Below, in pieces: positions 16,223 to 24,246 of a DNA stretch of 64,000 nucleotides; within the stretch, counting starts at the first letter, position 1, and the number at the start of each line of letters is the position of its first letter. Origin of the DNA: Acetatifactor sp. (GTDB lineage Bacteria; Bacillota; Clostridia; Lachnospirales; Lachnospiraceae); contig JAIDDH010000097.1 in the NCBI GenBank assembly GCA_029055435.1, forward strand, positions 1-64,000, read 5' to 3'. The translations under genes were made by a program, and so were the position numbers. The notes below the pieces were generated by a model that searched no databases, had not been told where the DNA came from, and was given only the letters and a program-made list of their open reading frames with translations.

Positions 16223-18577
16223 ATGCTGGATTTGTTTTCATTATACACAGATATCAAAAACGAGGAATCCGGCTTTCGCAGACAGATGGAGGATATTGTA
16301 CAGGAGATATATGTTTTTTTGGAGAATCCTTCCCGGGAAACTGCGCGCATGACAGCGGGCTGGCGGGAGGAGTTCGCATATTTATACGGAGATGCACAGT
16401 TTAGTCTGCCGGAAGGCGGACAGGATGCGCATCTCTTATTTTATGCCATGCAGACGGGTTTCAGCATTCTGATCAAAGTTATGACCCGGGAGATTCTATG
16501 TGAATCTAAAGAGCAGCCTGTGCAGGCGTTTGGAGTTGCGCAGGAGGAGTATTTTGCGCAGGCGTCAGAGCTTCTGCGGGGGGAGTTTGCCCGGCAATGC
16601 GGTATCGAAAATTATGTGGATGAGGATTGGTATTGCTGGCCGCTTTATGAGCTGGAGCGGGGATTTGATGTGATCATAGAGAAAATGGCGGAGCTTTTGC
16701 ATCCGTATCATATAGAGCTGTCCCGAAAGGAATTTGTGCGGAGGAATCGCACGGATTATATCAAGCAGATGTATGAGGCTCTAATCCCTCAAAAGCTGCG
16801 ACATGCGCTGGGGGAGTTCTATACGCCGGACTGGCTGGCGGAACGGACGCTGCAGGACGCGCTTAAATTTGCGGAAAAGCCCGTAGAGGAGCTGAGGCTG
16901 GCAGACCCTACCTGCGGGTCGGGAACTTTTTTGATGCAGGGTATTTTGGCAAAGCGGCGGGCGGGCTGTGATTTGGAAAATATTCTGTCCTCCGTGTATG
17001 GTTTTGATATCAATGCGCTGGCAGTCCTGACAGCCAGAACCAATTATCTGCTGGCGGTGGTAGATTTGCTGGAGGATGGGGAGCAGATAAAAAGGACTCA
17101 TATCCGACTGCCAATTTACAAGATGGATATTTTACAGCTTGCGGAGCAGACGTCTGATTTACCGATATCCGGGCAGGCAGACGTGGTAATCGGCAATCCT
17201 CCCTGGGTCAACTGGGAGTATCTGCCGGAACAGTACAGGCAGCAATCCCGGCATCTGTGGACAGATTACGGGTTGTTTTCCGCAAGGGGCAGGGATTTGA
17301 GCTTTTCCAAGGAGGATATCTCTGTCCTGATTACATATGTAGCCATGGATAAGCTGTTAAAGGAAGGCGGCGTCATCGGCTTTGTGATACGGCAGGGAGT
17401 GTTTAAGTCGGCGCAAAACGGTGTGGGTTTCCGACGGTTCCAAATCAGAGAGGAGTGTGCAATCCGGGTCCTGAAAGTGGAGGATTTGTCGCGGGTGCAG
17501 GCCTTCGACAATGCGGTGACAAGCACGGCGCTGTTTTTTGCCCGAAAGGGTAGGGAAACAGTCTATCCCGTGCCGTATTTTGTGTGGGAAAAAAGACCGG
17601 ATATAAAGTCTTGTTCCCCCGGTGCGTATGCTCCGCTGTCGGAGGTTCTGGCGCAGATGAACATTCAGGAACAGCGAGCCATGCCTGTGGTGGCACAGGA
17701 CAGAACTTCTCTGTGGATCACGGCGGAGGAAAAGCGGCTGAGGAAGATGAGACGGGCGCTGGGAAGCAATCCCTATCGTGCGCGGACGGGAGTTTTTACC
17801 GGCGGTGCAAACGGAGTTTACTGGCTGCAGATTTATGAGCGGAACCCGAAAGGCATTCGGGCCGGTAATCTTGTAGAGCGGGCGAAGAGAAAAGTGGAGC
17901 AGGTGGAGGCAGAGCTTGAGCCGGATTATATTTTTCCGATGATTAAGGGAAGAAATGTGCAGAGATGGCGGGTCACTTATGACAGTTATCTTCTGTGTCC
18001 GCACACAGAGATTACCAGAATGTGGCCGGTGTGCGGGGAGGAGCTTCGGGAGACCTGTCCCCTTACCTATGCGTATCTGAGCCGGTTCCGGGAGGAACTG
18101 GACAACAGAAAAGGCTTTGCAGGCTGGGAGAAAGAGATTCAAAGACAGGAGTTCCATGCCATTCTGCGGGTGGGGGACTATACCTTTTCCCGCTATAAGG
18201 TGGTCTGGAAATATATCGCCAGAGAATTCGTGTGCGCGGTGGTGGGGGAGACGGAGGACAGATATCTTGGGCGAAAGATTTGTCTGCCCAATGAGAAGGT
18301 CATGTATATCGCCACGGAAGATGAGGAGGAAGCCTATTATCTGTGTGGAATTCTGAGTTCTTCGCTCATAGCGGACTGCGTGAAGAGTTATATGAATCCC
18401 ACCAGCATTTCCGCCCATGTGTTGGACAAGCTCTATATCCCGCCCTTTGATGCGGAGGATGAGCGCCACAGGGCGATTGCCGCTGTCTGCAGGGAGGGAC
18501 ATGAGGGCGCAGAGGTGCAGTCCTGTCTGGACAGGATTGATGAGCTGGTGGAGCAGATATACGGTTCAAGGTGTTAA
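16223..18577 (+). CDS. Orphan adenine-N6 DNA methyltransferase, Eco57I/TaqI-like
   Basis: This ~784-aa methyltransferase starts at ATG 16223 behind GAGGAG; a TTG at 16217 is possible. After an N-terminal helical part, the methylase core has [15 protein letters not shown], motif [14 protein letters not shown] (SAM binding), [10 protein letters not shown], and motif IV NPPW near residue 325 (adenine N6). The C-terminal ~350 residues contain [12 protein letters not shown] and [17 protein letters not shown], typical of the TaqI-like DNA specificity domain. I see no PD-(D/E)XK nuclease motif in the N-terminus. No restriction gene lies beside it: yaaA is upstream and azlD converges. It is therefore either a solitary methylase or a type IIG-like enzyme whose nuclease is degenerate. 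Confidence 0.85.
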   Translation: MLDLFSLYTDIKNEESGFRRQMEDIVQEIYVFLENPSRETARMTAGWREEFAYLYGDAQFSLPEGGQDAHLLFYAMQTGFSILIKVMTREILCESKEQPVQAFGVAQEEYFAQASELLRGEFARQCGIENYVDEDWYCWPLYELERGFDVIIEKMAELLHPYHIELSRKEFVRRNRTDYIKQMYEALIPQKLRHALGEFYTPDWLAERTLQDALKFAEKPVEELRLADPTCGSGTFLMQGILAKRRAGCDLENILSSVYGFDINALAVLTARTNYLLAVVDLLEDGEQIKRTHIRLPIYKMDILQLAEQTSDLPISGQADVVIGNPPWVNWEYLPEQYRQQSRHLWTDYGLFSARGRDLSFSKEDISVLITYVAMDKLLKEGGVIGFVIRQGVFKSAQNGVGFRRFQIREECAIRVLKVEDLSRVQAFDNAVTSTALFFARKGRETVYPVPYFVWEKRPDIKSCSPGAYAPLSEVLAQMNIQEQRAMPVVAQDRTSLWITAEEKRLRKMRRALGSNPYRARTGVFTGGANGVYWLQIYERNPKGIRAGNLVERAKRKVEQVEAELEPDYIFPMIKGRNVQRWRVTYDSYLLCPHTEITRMWPVCGEELRETCPLTYAYLSRFREELDNRKGFAGWEKEIQRQEFHAILRVGDYTFSRYKVVWKYIAREFVCAVVGETEDRYLGRKICLPNEKVMYIATEDEEEAYYLCGILSSSLIADCVKSYMNPTSISAHVLDKLYIPPFDAEDERHRAIAAVCREGHEGAEVQSCLDRIDELVEQIYGSRC

Positions 18578-18909
18578 AACACGAGTTGTACAAGGAGCAT
18601 GTAGCAGACGGTGCCGCCGGCAATGGAAAGGAGCATCTGTTTTTTCCATAGGTGGAGTCCCACGGTGGCGGCGATGGCAATCAGCTCGGGCAGGCCGTGG
18701 CTCCCGGCAAAAAGGCTCACGTTTTTCAGGCAGTAGATCACCAGCATTCCGAAGATGGCGGAAGGAAGGGCCTTGCCCAGATATTGAATGAATTTGGGCG
18801 TGGGGCGTCTGCCGGAAAAGATCAAAAAGGGCAGAAATCTGGTGGTCATAGTGCCCAGGATGCAGATAGCAATAGTGATGATTTGTTGAGTGAGTGTCAT
18901 ATCTGTCAT
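18574..18909 (-). CDS. azlD: Branched-chain amino acid exporter small subunit AzlD
   Basis: This 111-aa membrane protein has about four helices. It has TRFLPFLIF and [19 protein letters not shown], typical of AzlD. AzlD is the small partner of AzlC in export of branched-chain amino acids and analogues. It overlaps azlC by 4 nt (ATGA). Its 3' end overlaps the convergent methyltransferase gene by 4 nt. Confidence 0.92.
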   Translation of the reverse strand: MTDMTLTQQIITIAICILGTMTTRFLPFLIFSGRRPTPKFIQYLGKALPSAIFGMLVIYCLKNVSLFAGSHGLPELIAIAATVGLHLWKKQMLLSIAGGTVCYMLLVQLVF

Positions 18910-19619
18910 ACCAGGCCACCTGCCTTTTCAATTGGTTTTTGAAAAATTGCCAGCAGGGCAAGAATGCAGAGCATGGTGGGCACCATGAAGGAATCCGCAC
19001 CAAAGCACAGGCGGCAGATGAGAGCGGCGCCTGTACCAATCAGGGCAGTGTAGTGCTTTTTTTCCTTCATCAGCTGTTCCAGGAAGATGACTACAAACAT
19101 GGCGGTCATGACGAAATCCAGGCCTTCCGTGTCGAAATGGATCAGAGAGCCCAGAAGGCCGCCCAGAGTCGAGCCGGACACCCAATAAAACTGATTCAGC
19201 AGAGTCACAAAGAACATGAACCATCCCTTGTCCACATCCTCGGGAATCCTGGCGGTGTAATTGATGGAAAAACTCTCGTCACACATGCCGAAAATCAGAT
19301 AATATTTCTTCCAGCCCATGCCCTTGAATTTGTCCAGCATGGAGATGCCGTAAAATAAATGTCTTGCCTGAATCATCAGGGTCATAATCAGAGTCTGCAG
19401 CGGAGCAAAAGGAGCGGTCAGCATACTCACTGCCAGAAATTCCAGAGAACCTCCGAAGATCAGCATACTCATCGCCATCGGATAAATAAAAGAAAACCCC
19501 GACACATTCATATAAATACCGTAGGCCATTCCAAGGAACCAGAAGCCTGCAAAGATGGGAATCGTATGGGGAAATGCTGCTTTTAACGCCCGCAGGCGTA
19601 TATTTTTTCTCTCGTTCAT
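18906..19619 (-). CDS. azlC: Branched-chain amino acid exporter large subunit AzlC
   Basis: This 237-aa membrane protein of the AzlC family has [18 protein letters not shown] and [16 protein letters not shown] in the N-terminal half, and [19 protein letters not shown], a family hallmark. It is the main subunit of the AzlCD exporter. It is the first gene of the azlCD operon, with a recognisable promoter at 19647-19675 and ribosome site AAAGGAG. Confidence 0.93.
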   Translation of the reverse strand: MNERKNIRLRALKAAFPHTIPIFAGFWFLGMAYGIYMNVSGFSFIYPMAMSMLIFGGSLEFLAVSMLTAPFAPLQTLIMTLMIQARHLFYGISMLDKFKGMGWKKYYLIFGMCDESFSINYTARIPEDVDKGWFMFFVTLLNQFYWVSGSTLGGLLGSLIHFDTEGLDFVMTAMFVVIFLEQLMKEKKHYTALIGTGAALICRLCFGADSFMVPTMLCILALLAIFQKPIEKAGGLV

Positions 19620-19646
19620 TTTTGTACTCCTTTATTACCGAAGCAA

Positions 19647-19675
19647 AGTATATCATTTGATGAATAAAGAATCAA
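19647..19675 (-). promoter_or_regulatory. Sigma-A promoter of azlCD
   Basis: On the minus strand TTGATT (19675-19670) is followed by a 17-bp spacer and TATACT (19652-19647). The -10 ends 27 nt before the azlC start codon. Both hexamers are close to consensus. Confidence 0.7.
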
Positions 19676-19787
19676 TAAGTGAAAGTTATTTTCCGTTATG
19701 TAATGTGGCACAATGTTTATGTATCTGGTAAAATATCTGTGTACTGTGGATTGAGAAAGTAAATCTGAGGAGGAGAATGCCGATATT

Positions 19788-20000
19788 ATGAGAGATGAAA
19801 ATAATTTGTCCGAGAAAGAAATAGATGACATCATCCGGCTTTTGGATAATTATACTGAGGCTGAGGGGAGCCGTATGAAGCTGAATGTGGTGGAGGGTCA
19901 GGGAGAGGTCGTCTCCAGAGAATATCACCACGGGCGCTGTGATGTGGGAAGCCCTTGGGCAAAGGGTCAGCCATTCGATGTGCTGGACTGTGGGGATTGA
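19788..20000 (+). CDS. Small hypothetical protein upstream of LCP gene
   Basis: This is a 70-aa acidic protein I do not recognise. It begins MRDENNLSEKEIDDIIRLLDNY and ends with a His/Cys-containing stretch, REYHHGRCDVGSPW. It has no signal peptide or transmembrane helix. GAGGAGGAGAA upstream of the ATG is a plausible ribosome site. It ends 20 nt before the LCP gene, suggesting co-transcription. The GAGGAG-led start and spacing make it likely to be real. Confidence 0.6.
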   Translation: MRDENNLSEKEIDDIIRLLDNYTEAEGSRMKLNVVEGQGEVVSREYHHGRCDVGSPWAKGQPFDVLDCGD

Positions 20001-20020
20001 CGAAAAGGGGGACTATACCC

Positions 20021-21220
20021 ATGAATGATATGGAGCGCATTCAGCGCGGTCTGGAGGAATTTCTCCAGAAACAGATGGAGAATGAGGCACAAAAGGAGAT
20101 TGATATTATCAGTACAAACAGACGAGGACAAAAGTCCAGATACGACCAGGAGTATGAAGAAAATTGGGATACCGGAAGACCCTCCGGGAGAGACAGAGTT
20201 TCCCGGAAGAAGAGTACCCATAGAAGGAATTCTCGGAAGAAATTAAATAAGAAATCACAAAAGAAGAAAAAGAAGAGATTCAGTATTAAGCGCTTTCTTC
20301 TGACAGCAGTGTTAATCATCGCGCTTTTGTTGGGGGGACTTTATTATATGGTGGGAAAAGTCTACAGTAAGCTCAACTATCAGGAAATCGAGAGCCTGAC
20401 ATCCGCTCCCATGAAAGAAGACGGGGTCATCAATATTCTGTTGATTGGAAATGATTCCCGAAAGAACGGCGAGGACGGCCGGTCTGACGCCATGATTCTT
20501 TTATCTGTGAGTACCAAGACCAAGAAGATTTATATGACTTCTCTGCTGCGGGATATGTATGTGGAAATTCCGGGACATGACAACAACCGGCTGAACGCAG
20601 CCTATTCCTTCGGCGGTGCGGAGCTCTTGATGAAGACGGTGGAAAAGAATCTGGACATCAAGGTAAATCGATATATGCTGGTAAATTTCGAGGCCTTTGC
20701 CAATCTGGTGGACGCGGTGGGCGGTGTGGACTTAGAGCTTTCCTCCGCGGAGATTGAGTGGGTGAACGCCTATCTGAATGAGTATAATCTGCTCACGGAG
20801 AAGGAGTTTGGAACAGATTATATGGACACTTCTGCGGAGGGAATGGTACACTTGAATGGACCGCAGGCGCTGGCTTACACGCGAAACCGTTACATCGGGA
20901 CGGATTTTGGAAGAACGGAACGCCAGAGAAAGGTGCTGAAGGAGGTCATCCACGGGCTGCCCGGAGCGCTGGTAAAAAATCCGGATCTTCTGATCGACGG
21001 ACTGATGCCGAATCTCACTACTAATCTGACACAGTGGGAGTGCTATCGGCTGAGCCTGTCGGCGCCGACGATGCTAACATATGATATTGAGCAGGGAAGC
21101 ATTCCCCTGCAGGGCACCTATCGGGACGCCACCATACGCCAGATGGCCGTGCTGGAGGTGGATTTTGACGCGAATAAAGAATATCTGCATGAGCTGTTGT
21201 TTGGGTCGCAGGAGGATTAA
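20021..21220 (+). CDS. LCP (LytR-CpsA-Psr) family cell-wall polymer ligase
   Basis: This ~399-aa membrane-anchored enzyme attaches teichoic-acid or capsular polymers from lipid carriers to peptidoglycan. The start at ATG 20021 follows AAAAGGGGG. A basic cytoplasmic tail (residues ~1-85, ending in a poly-Lys stretch) precedes one transmembrane helix (FLLTAVLIIALLLGGLYYM). The extracytoplasmic LCP domain has NILLIGNDSRKNGEDGRSDAMIL, MTSLLRDMYVEIPG and ALAYTRNRYIGTDFGRTERQR, with the Arg and Asp residues that bind the pyrophosphate lipid. It is followed within 13 nt by a CapA-type gene. Confidence 0.93.
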   Translation: MNDMERIQRGLEEFLQKQMENEAQKEIDIISTNRRGQKSRYDQEYEENWDTGRPSGRDRVSRKKSTHRRNSRKKLNKKSQKKKKKRFSIKRFLLTAVLIIALLLGGLYYMVGKVYSKLNYQEIESLTSAPMKEDGVINILLIGNDSRKNGEDGRSDAMILLSVSTKTKKIYMTSLLRDMYVEIPGHDNNRLNAAYSFGGAELLMKTVEKNLDIKVNRYMLVNFEAFANLVDAVGGVDLELSSAEIEWVNAYLNEYNLLTEKEFGTDYMDTSAEGMVHLNGPQALAYTRNRYIGTDFGRTERQRKVLKEVIHGLPGALVKNPDLLIDGLMPNLTTNLTQWECYRLSLSAPTMLTYDIEQGSIPLQGTYRDATIRQMAVLEVDFDANKEYLHELLFGSQED

Positions 21221-21233
21221 GAGGGGGACACCA

Positions 21234-22421
21234 ATGAACAGACGGAGATGGGAAGTTTTTAGAAAATATGTGAGGAAAAGAAGTCTGGTCTGGATAGCGG
21301 CAGTTTGTATGCTGGCGGTGTATTCGGGTTGCGGCGGCGACGGGGGGGATATATTTTCCCCGGTGCAGACGATACAACCGATACAGCCGGAGGAACGATC
21401 TTCCGTGCCTCCAACAGAGTCAGAATCTGAAACTGACACAAGTGTGGAAGAGGAACATGAAGTCATCACAATCACAATTTCCGCTGCCGGAGATGCGAGC
21501 TTGGGGAATTATGTGGGACAGGAGTATGCATGGTCCTTCCGTCAGATGTATGAAAAAGTGCAGGATCAGAGCTACTTTTTGGGGAATGTGTATGATATCT
21601 TTTCTCAGGACGATATGACAATCGTGAATCTGGAGGGGGTGCTGACCTTTTCGGAGGAGCTCAATCCCGGCAGAACCTATAATATCAAGGGCGATCCCGA
21701 GTATGCGGACATCCTCACCTACGGCAGTGTGGAGGCTGTGAGCATGGCAAACAATCACAGATTGGATTTTGGGGAGAACGGGACGAAGGATACACTGGCC
21801 GCGTTGGAGCCCACAGGGATTGTCTATGCATATGACACAAATGTCGGGATTTATGAGACGAAGGGTATCCGCATCGGTTTTGTGTCCGTGAATGAGGTTG
21901 CCTGGGGTCAGGGTGTGGAAAAGCTGATGAAGGATGGTATTGCAAAGCTGCAGGAGGAAGAGGTGGATCTGATTCTGGCGTGCTGTCATTGGGGAATCGA
22001 GGGGGATTTTTATCCCACGGAATTCCAGCAGCAATTCGGACGGGAGTGTATCGACTGGGGAGCGGATCTGGTCATCGGACATCATCCCCATGTGCTGCAG
22101 GGCGTGGAGGCATATCAGGGAAAATATATTATTTACAGTCTGGCGAACTTCTGCTTCGGCGCCAATAGAAATCCATCGGACAAGGACACTATGATTGCAC
22201 AGCAGACCTTCACTTTTATAGACGGGGAGAAACAGGAGGAAACCGAGTTTTGCATCATACCGTGCTCCATTACCTCGGATTCTTCAAGAAATGACTACAG
22301 ACCAACGCCGGCTGAGGGAGATGAGGCTTTGCGCATCATCGGCCGTGTGAACGAGTACAGCCAGGGCCTTGGTCTGCAGTTTAATGAAAATGGCTATGTC
22401 AAAGCCATGTCAGATCAGTAA
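21234..22421 (+). CDS. CapA family lipoprotein (poly-gamma-glutamate/capsule synthesis)
   Basis: This ~395-aa protein starts at ATG 21234 behind AGAGGGGG. It has a lipoprotein-type signal (WIAAVCMLAVYSGCGG), a Thr/Ser-rich linker, and then a CapA metallophosphatase-like domain with ISAAGDASLG, MTIVNLEGVLT, VSMANNHRLDFGENG, CHWGIEGDFYP and VIGHHPHVLQGVE. These metal-ligand motifs are intact. CapA-type proteins act on extracellular poly-gamma-glutamate, or on unknown phosphorylated envelope substrates. It is co-operonic with LCP. Its 3' 290 nt are duplicated downstream as a remnant at 23110-23315. Confidence 0.9.
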   Translation: MNRRRWEVFRKYVRKRSLVWIAAVCMLAVYSGCGGDGGDIFSPVQTIQPIQPEERSSVPPTESESETDTSVEEEHEVITITISAAGDASLGNYVGQEYAWSFRQMYEKVQDQSYFLGNVYDIFSQDDMTIVNLEGVLTFSEELNPGRTYNIKGDPEYADILTYGSVEAVSMANNHRLDFGENGTKDTLAALEPTGIVYAYDTNVGIYETKGIRIGFVSVNEVAWGQGVEKLMKDGIAKLQEEEVDLILACCHWGIEGDFYPTEFQQQFGRECIDWGADLVIGHHPHVLQGVEAYQGKYIIYSLANFCFGANRNPSDKDTMIAQQTFTFIDGEKQEETEFCIIPCSITSDSSRNDYRPTPAEGDEALRIIGRVNEYSQGLGLQFNENGYVKAMSDQ

Positions 22422-22442
22422 AAGTCACGTTATGTAAATTAA

Positions 22443-23063
22443 TTATGAGAGTGAAAGCATAGCATACAATATGGTTAAACAGAAATTCAGGCTAAGTCCT
22501 ACAATACAGTAGATTTTGCCCGCTTTTGCCTGCCCCGCTTTGCTGGAGCCATTTCCCATTCTACATTGCGAGAAACCCAGCCCTGAGAAAATAATGCAGA
22601 TAACGGGACTCCAACAGAAAACGAGAGACAGGATGCCGAACACCAGTCCCAGAGTGGCAGCCTTATGGTTGTCAACCGTCTGTACGGGAACTCTTATGGC
22701 AGCGCCCGCATTCTGCCCGGGAGCCGTTTGCCCGGGTGCGGCCTGAGGAATCGGCTGCTGCAGGGTAGCGATAAGCTGCTGCAGATTGTTTTTATAAGGT
22801 CTTTTCTGAGCGCAGGCCACAAATCCCTCCAAATCCCATTCGCCGGAAGTTCTTCTCAGCCATGCCTCCAAATGGAACATGCCGTTATTGTAGGACCATT
22901 TCAGATATTTATAGCCCTTAAACATAGGGTCGCCTGCGCGGTAAGCGGCTTCGCCTTTCCAGTCTGACATGGTGAAGCCATTTTTCTGTAAAAAATCGTT
23001 CATAATAAAGTGCACAAAATCATCGGGTTGGTTCAGGTATACGTCCTGTATGTATCTTGCCAT
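22443..23063 (-). CDS. DUF4190-like membrane protein, copy 1
   Basis: This 206-aa protein starts at MARYIQDVYLNQPDD. Residues 1-105 form a compact domain (FIMNDFLQKNGFTMSDWKG, GYKYLKWSYNNGMFHLEAWL) of unknown function. A Pro/Gln/Ala-rich linker follows (QQPIPQAAPGQTAPGQ). The end has two transmembrane helices of DUF4190 type (AATLGLVFGILSLVFCW and IYCIVGLSLNFCLTILYAML). The role is unknown; it is probably a membrane-tethered cytoplasmic domain. It converges on capA with 21 nt between stop codons. It is the shorter of two tandem copies. Confidence 0.8.
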   Translation of the reverse strand: MARYIQDVYLNQPDDFVHFIMNDFLQKNGFTMSDWKGEAAYRAGDPMFKGYKYLKWSYNNGMFHLEAWLRRTSGEWDLEGFVACAQKRPYKNNLQQLIATLQQPIPQAAPGQTAPGQNAGAAIRVPVQTVDNHKAATLGLVFGILSLVFCWSPVICIIFSGLGFSQCRMGNGSSKAGQAKAGKIYCIVGLSLNFCLTILYAMLSLS

Positions 23064-23109
23064 AATAACCTCTTTCCGCGGCAGCAGCCGTTTTTTAATG
23101 ATATCATAT

Positions 23110-23315
23110 ACAGTCTGGCGAACTTCTGCTTCGGAGCCAATAGAAATCCGCTGGACAAGGACATTATGATTGTACAGCAGATATTCACTTTTATAGACGG
23201 AGAAAAACAGGAGGAAACCGGGTTTTGCCTCATCGGCCGTGTGAACGAGTACAGCCAGGGCCTTGGTCTGCAGTTTGATGAAAATGGCTATGTCAAAGCC
23301 ATGTCAGATCAATAA
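23110..23315 (+). pseudogene. CapA C-terminal remnant from tandem duplication
   Basis: In frame it reads YSLANFCFGANRNPLDKDIMI and ends with FDENGYVKAMSDQ, matching the last ~95 residues of CapA at 21234. It lacks a 27-residue internal stretch, all upstream domains, a ribosome site and a start. It is a by-product of the duplication and should not be functional. Confidence 0.85.
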
Positions 23316-23337
23316 AATTCACGTTATGTAAATTACA

Positions 23338-23982
23338 CTATGAAAGTGAAAGCATAGCGGACAATATGGTTAAGCCAAAATACAGGACATAATAAACACC
23401 CATAATACTAAGTCCTACAACACAGCAGATTTTGCCCGCTTTTGCCTGCCCAGCTTTGCTGGAGCCATTTCCCATTCTACATTGCGAGAAACCCAGCACT
23501 GCGAAAATAATGCAAAAAACGGCACTCCAAAAGCAAACGATAGACAGAATGCCGAACACCAGCCCCAGAGTGGCAGCCTTATGGTTGTCAACCGTCTGTA
23601 CGGGAACTCTTGTGGCAGCGCCCGCATTCTGCCCGGGAGCCGTTTGCCCGGGTGCGGCCTGAGGAATCGGCTGCTGCAGGGTAGCGATAAGCTGCTGCAG
23701 ATTGCTTTTATAGGGTCCCTTCTGAGCGCAGGCCACAAATCCCTCCAAATCCCATTCGCCGCCGAAAGTTCCTCTCAGCCATGCCTCCAAATGGAACATG
23801 CCGTTATTGTAGGACCATTTCAGATATTTATAGCCCTCAAACATAGGGTCGCCTGCGCGGTAAGCGGCTTCGCCTTTCCAGTCGGACATGGTGAAGCCAT
23901 TTTTCTGTAAAAAATCGTTCATAATAAAGTGCACAAAATCATCGGGCTGATTCAGGTATACGTCCTGTATGTATCTTGCCAT
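23338..23982 (-). CDS. DUF4190-like membrane protein, copy 2
   Basis: This ~214-aa paralogue of the gene at 22443 starts at the same MARYIQDVYLNQPDD; the ORF is open further upstream to 24165 but homology and ribosome site place the start at 23982. N-terminal domain and Pro/Gln linker are nearly identical to copy 1. The second membrane segment differs, with an extra stretch (SIMGVYYVLYFG) before the final helix. Both copies keep intact frames, so both may be expressed. It is divergent from the pectate lyase gene with 264 nt between. Confidence 0.8.
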   Translation of the reverse strand: MARYIQDVYLNQPDDFVHFIMNDFLQKNGFTMSDWKGEAAYRAGDPMFEGYKYLKWSYNNGMFHLEAWLRGTFGGEWDLEGFVACAQKGPYKSNLQQLIATLQQPIPQAAPGQTAPGQNAGAATRVPVQTVDNHKAATLGLVFGILSIVCFWSAVFCIIFAVLGFSQCRMGNGSSKAGQAKAGKICCVVGLSIMGVYYVLYFGLTILSAMLSLS

Positions 23983-24145
23983 AATAACCTCTTTCCGCGG
24001 CAGCAGCCGCTTTTTTAATGATTTTTTGTCTATTACCCAGCATATCACACCTGAATTATATTTGCAAATAGTTAGCAAAAACATACAAAAAATGATCATG
24101 AATATTATTAAAAACCGAGAAAATAACAATACTTTCATTCTGCTG

Positions 24146-24175
24146 TTGATTTTTATGTTGTGCATATTGTATAGT
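24146..24175 (+). promoter_or_regulatory. Likely promoter of the pectate lyase gene
   Basis: TTGATT (24146-24151), an 18-bp spacer and TATAGT (24170-24175) lie 71 nt upstream of the start. The gene has a strong AAAGGAGG ribosome site. No obvious catabolite-repression (cre) site was picked out by eye. Confidence 0.45.
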
Positions 24176-24246
24176 AATTCTATTGTTACAAAGCGATGGG
24201 GTATTAAATTGTTTTGTAATGAAAATTTTAAAAGGAGGTTGTAGTC

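Larger units (their letters stand above)
22135..24021. repeat. Tandem duplication of the capA 3' end plus a membrane-protein gene
   Basis: Unit 1 runs from about 22135 (acagtctggcgaacttctgc) to about 23109. Unit 2 begins at 23110 with the same sequence and ends near 24021. Both contain the 3' end of capA on the plus strand and a convergent minus-strand DUF4190-like gene. Unit 2 lacks 81 nt of capA in frame. Scattered point differences show the event is not recent or that selection is relaxed. Confidence 0.85.

Noticed and set aside
17357..18502. 381-codon minus-strand ORF
   Set aside because: Shadow of the methyltransferase gene; the protein reads as Arg/His/Pro/Leu-rich noise.
22516..23910. 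Plus-strand ORFs opposite the duplicated membrane-protein genes
   Set aside because: They mirror the duplication and lack starts with ribosome sites; the minus-strand frames carry clear transmembrane segments.
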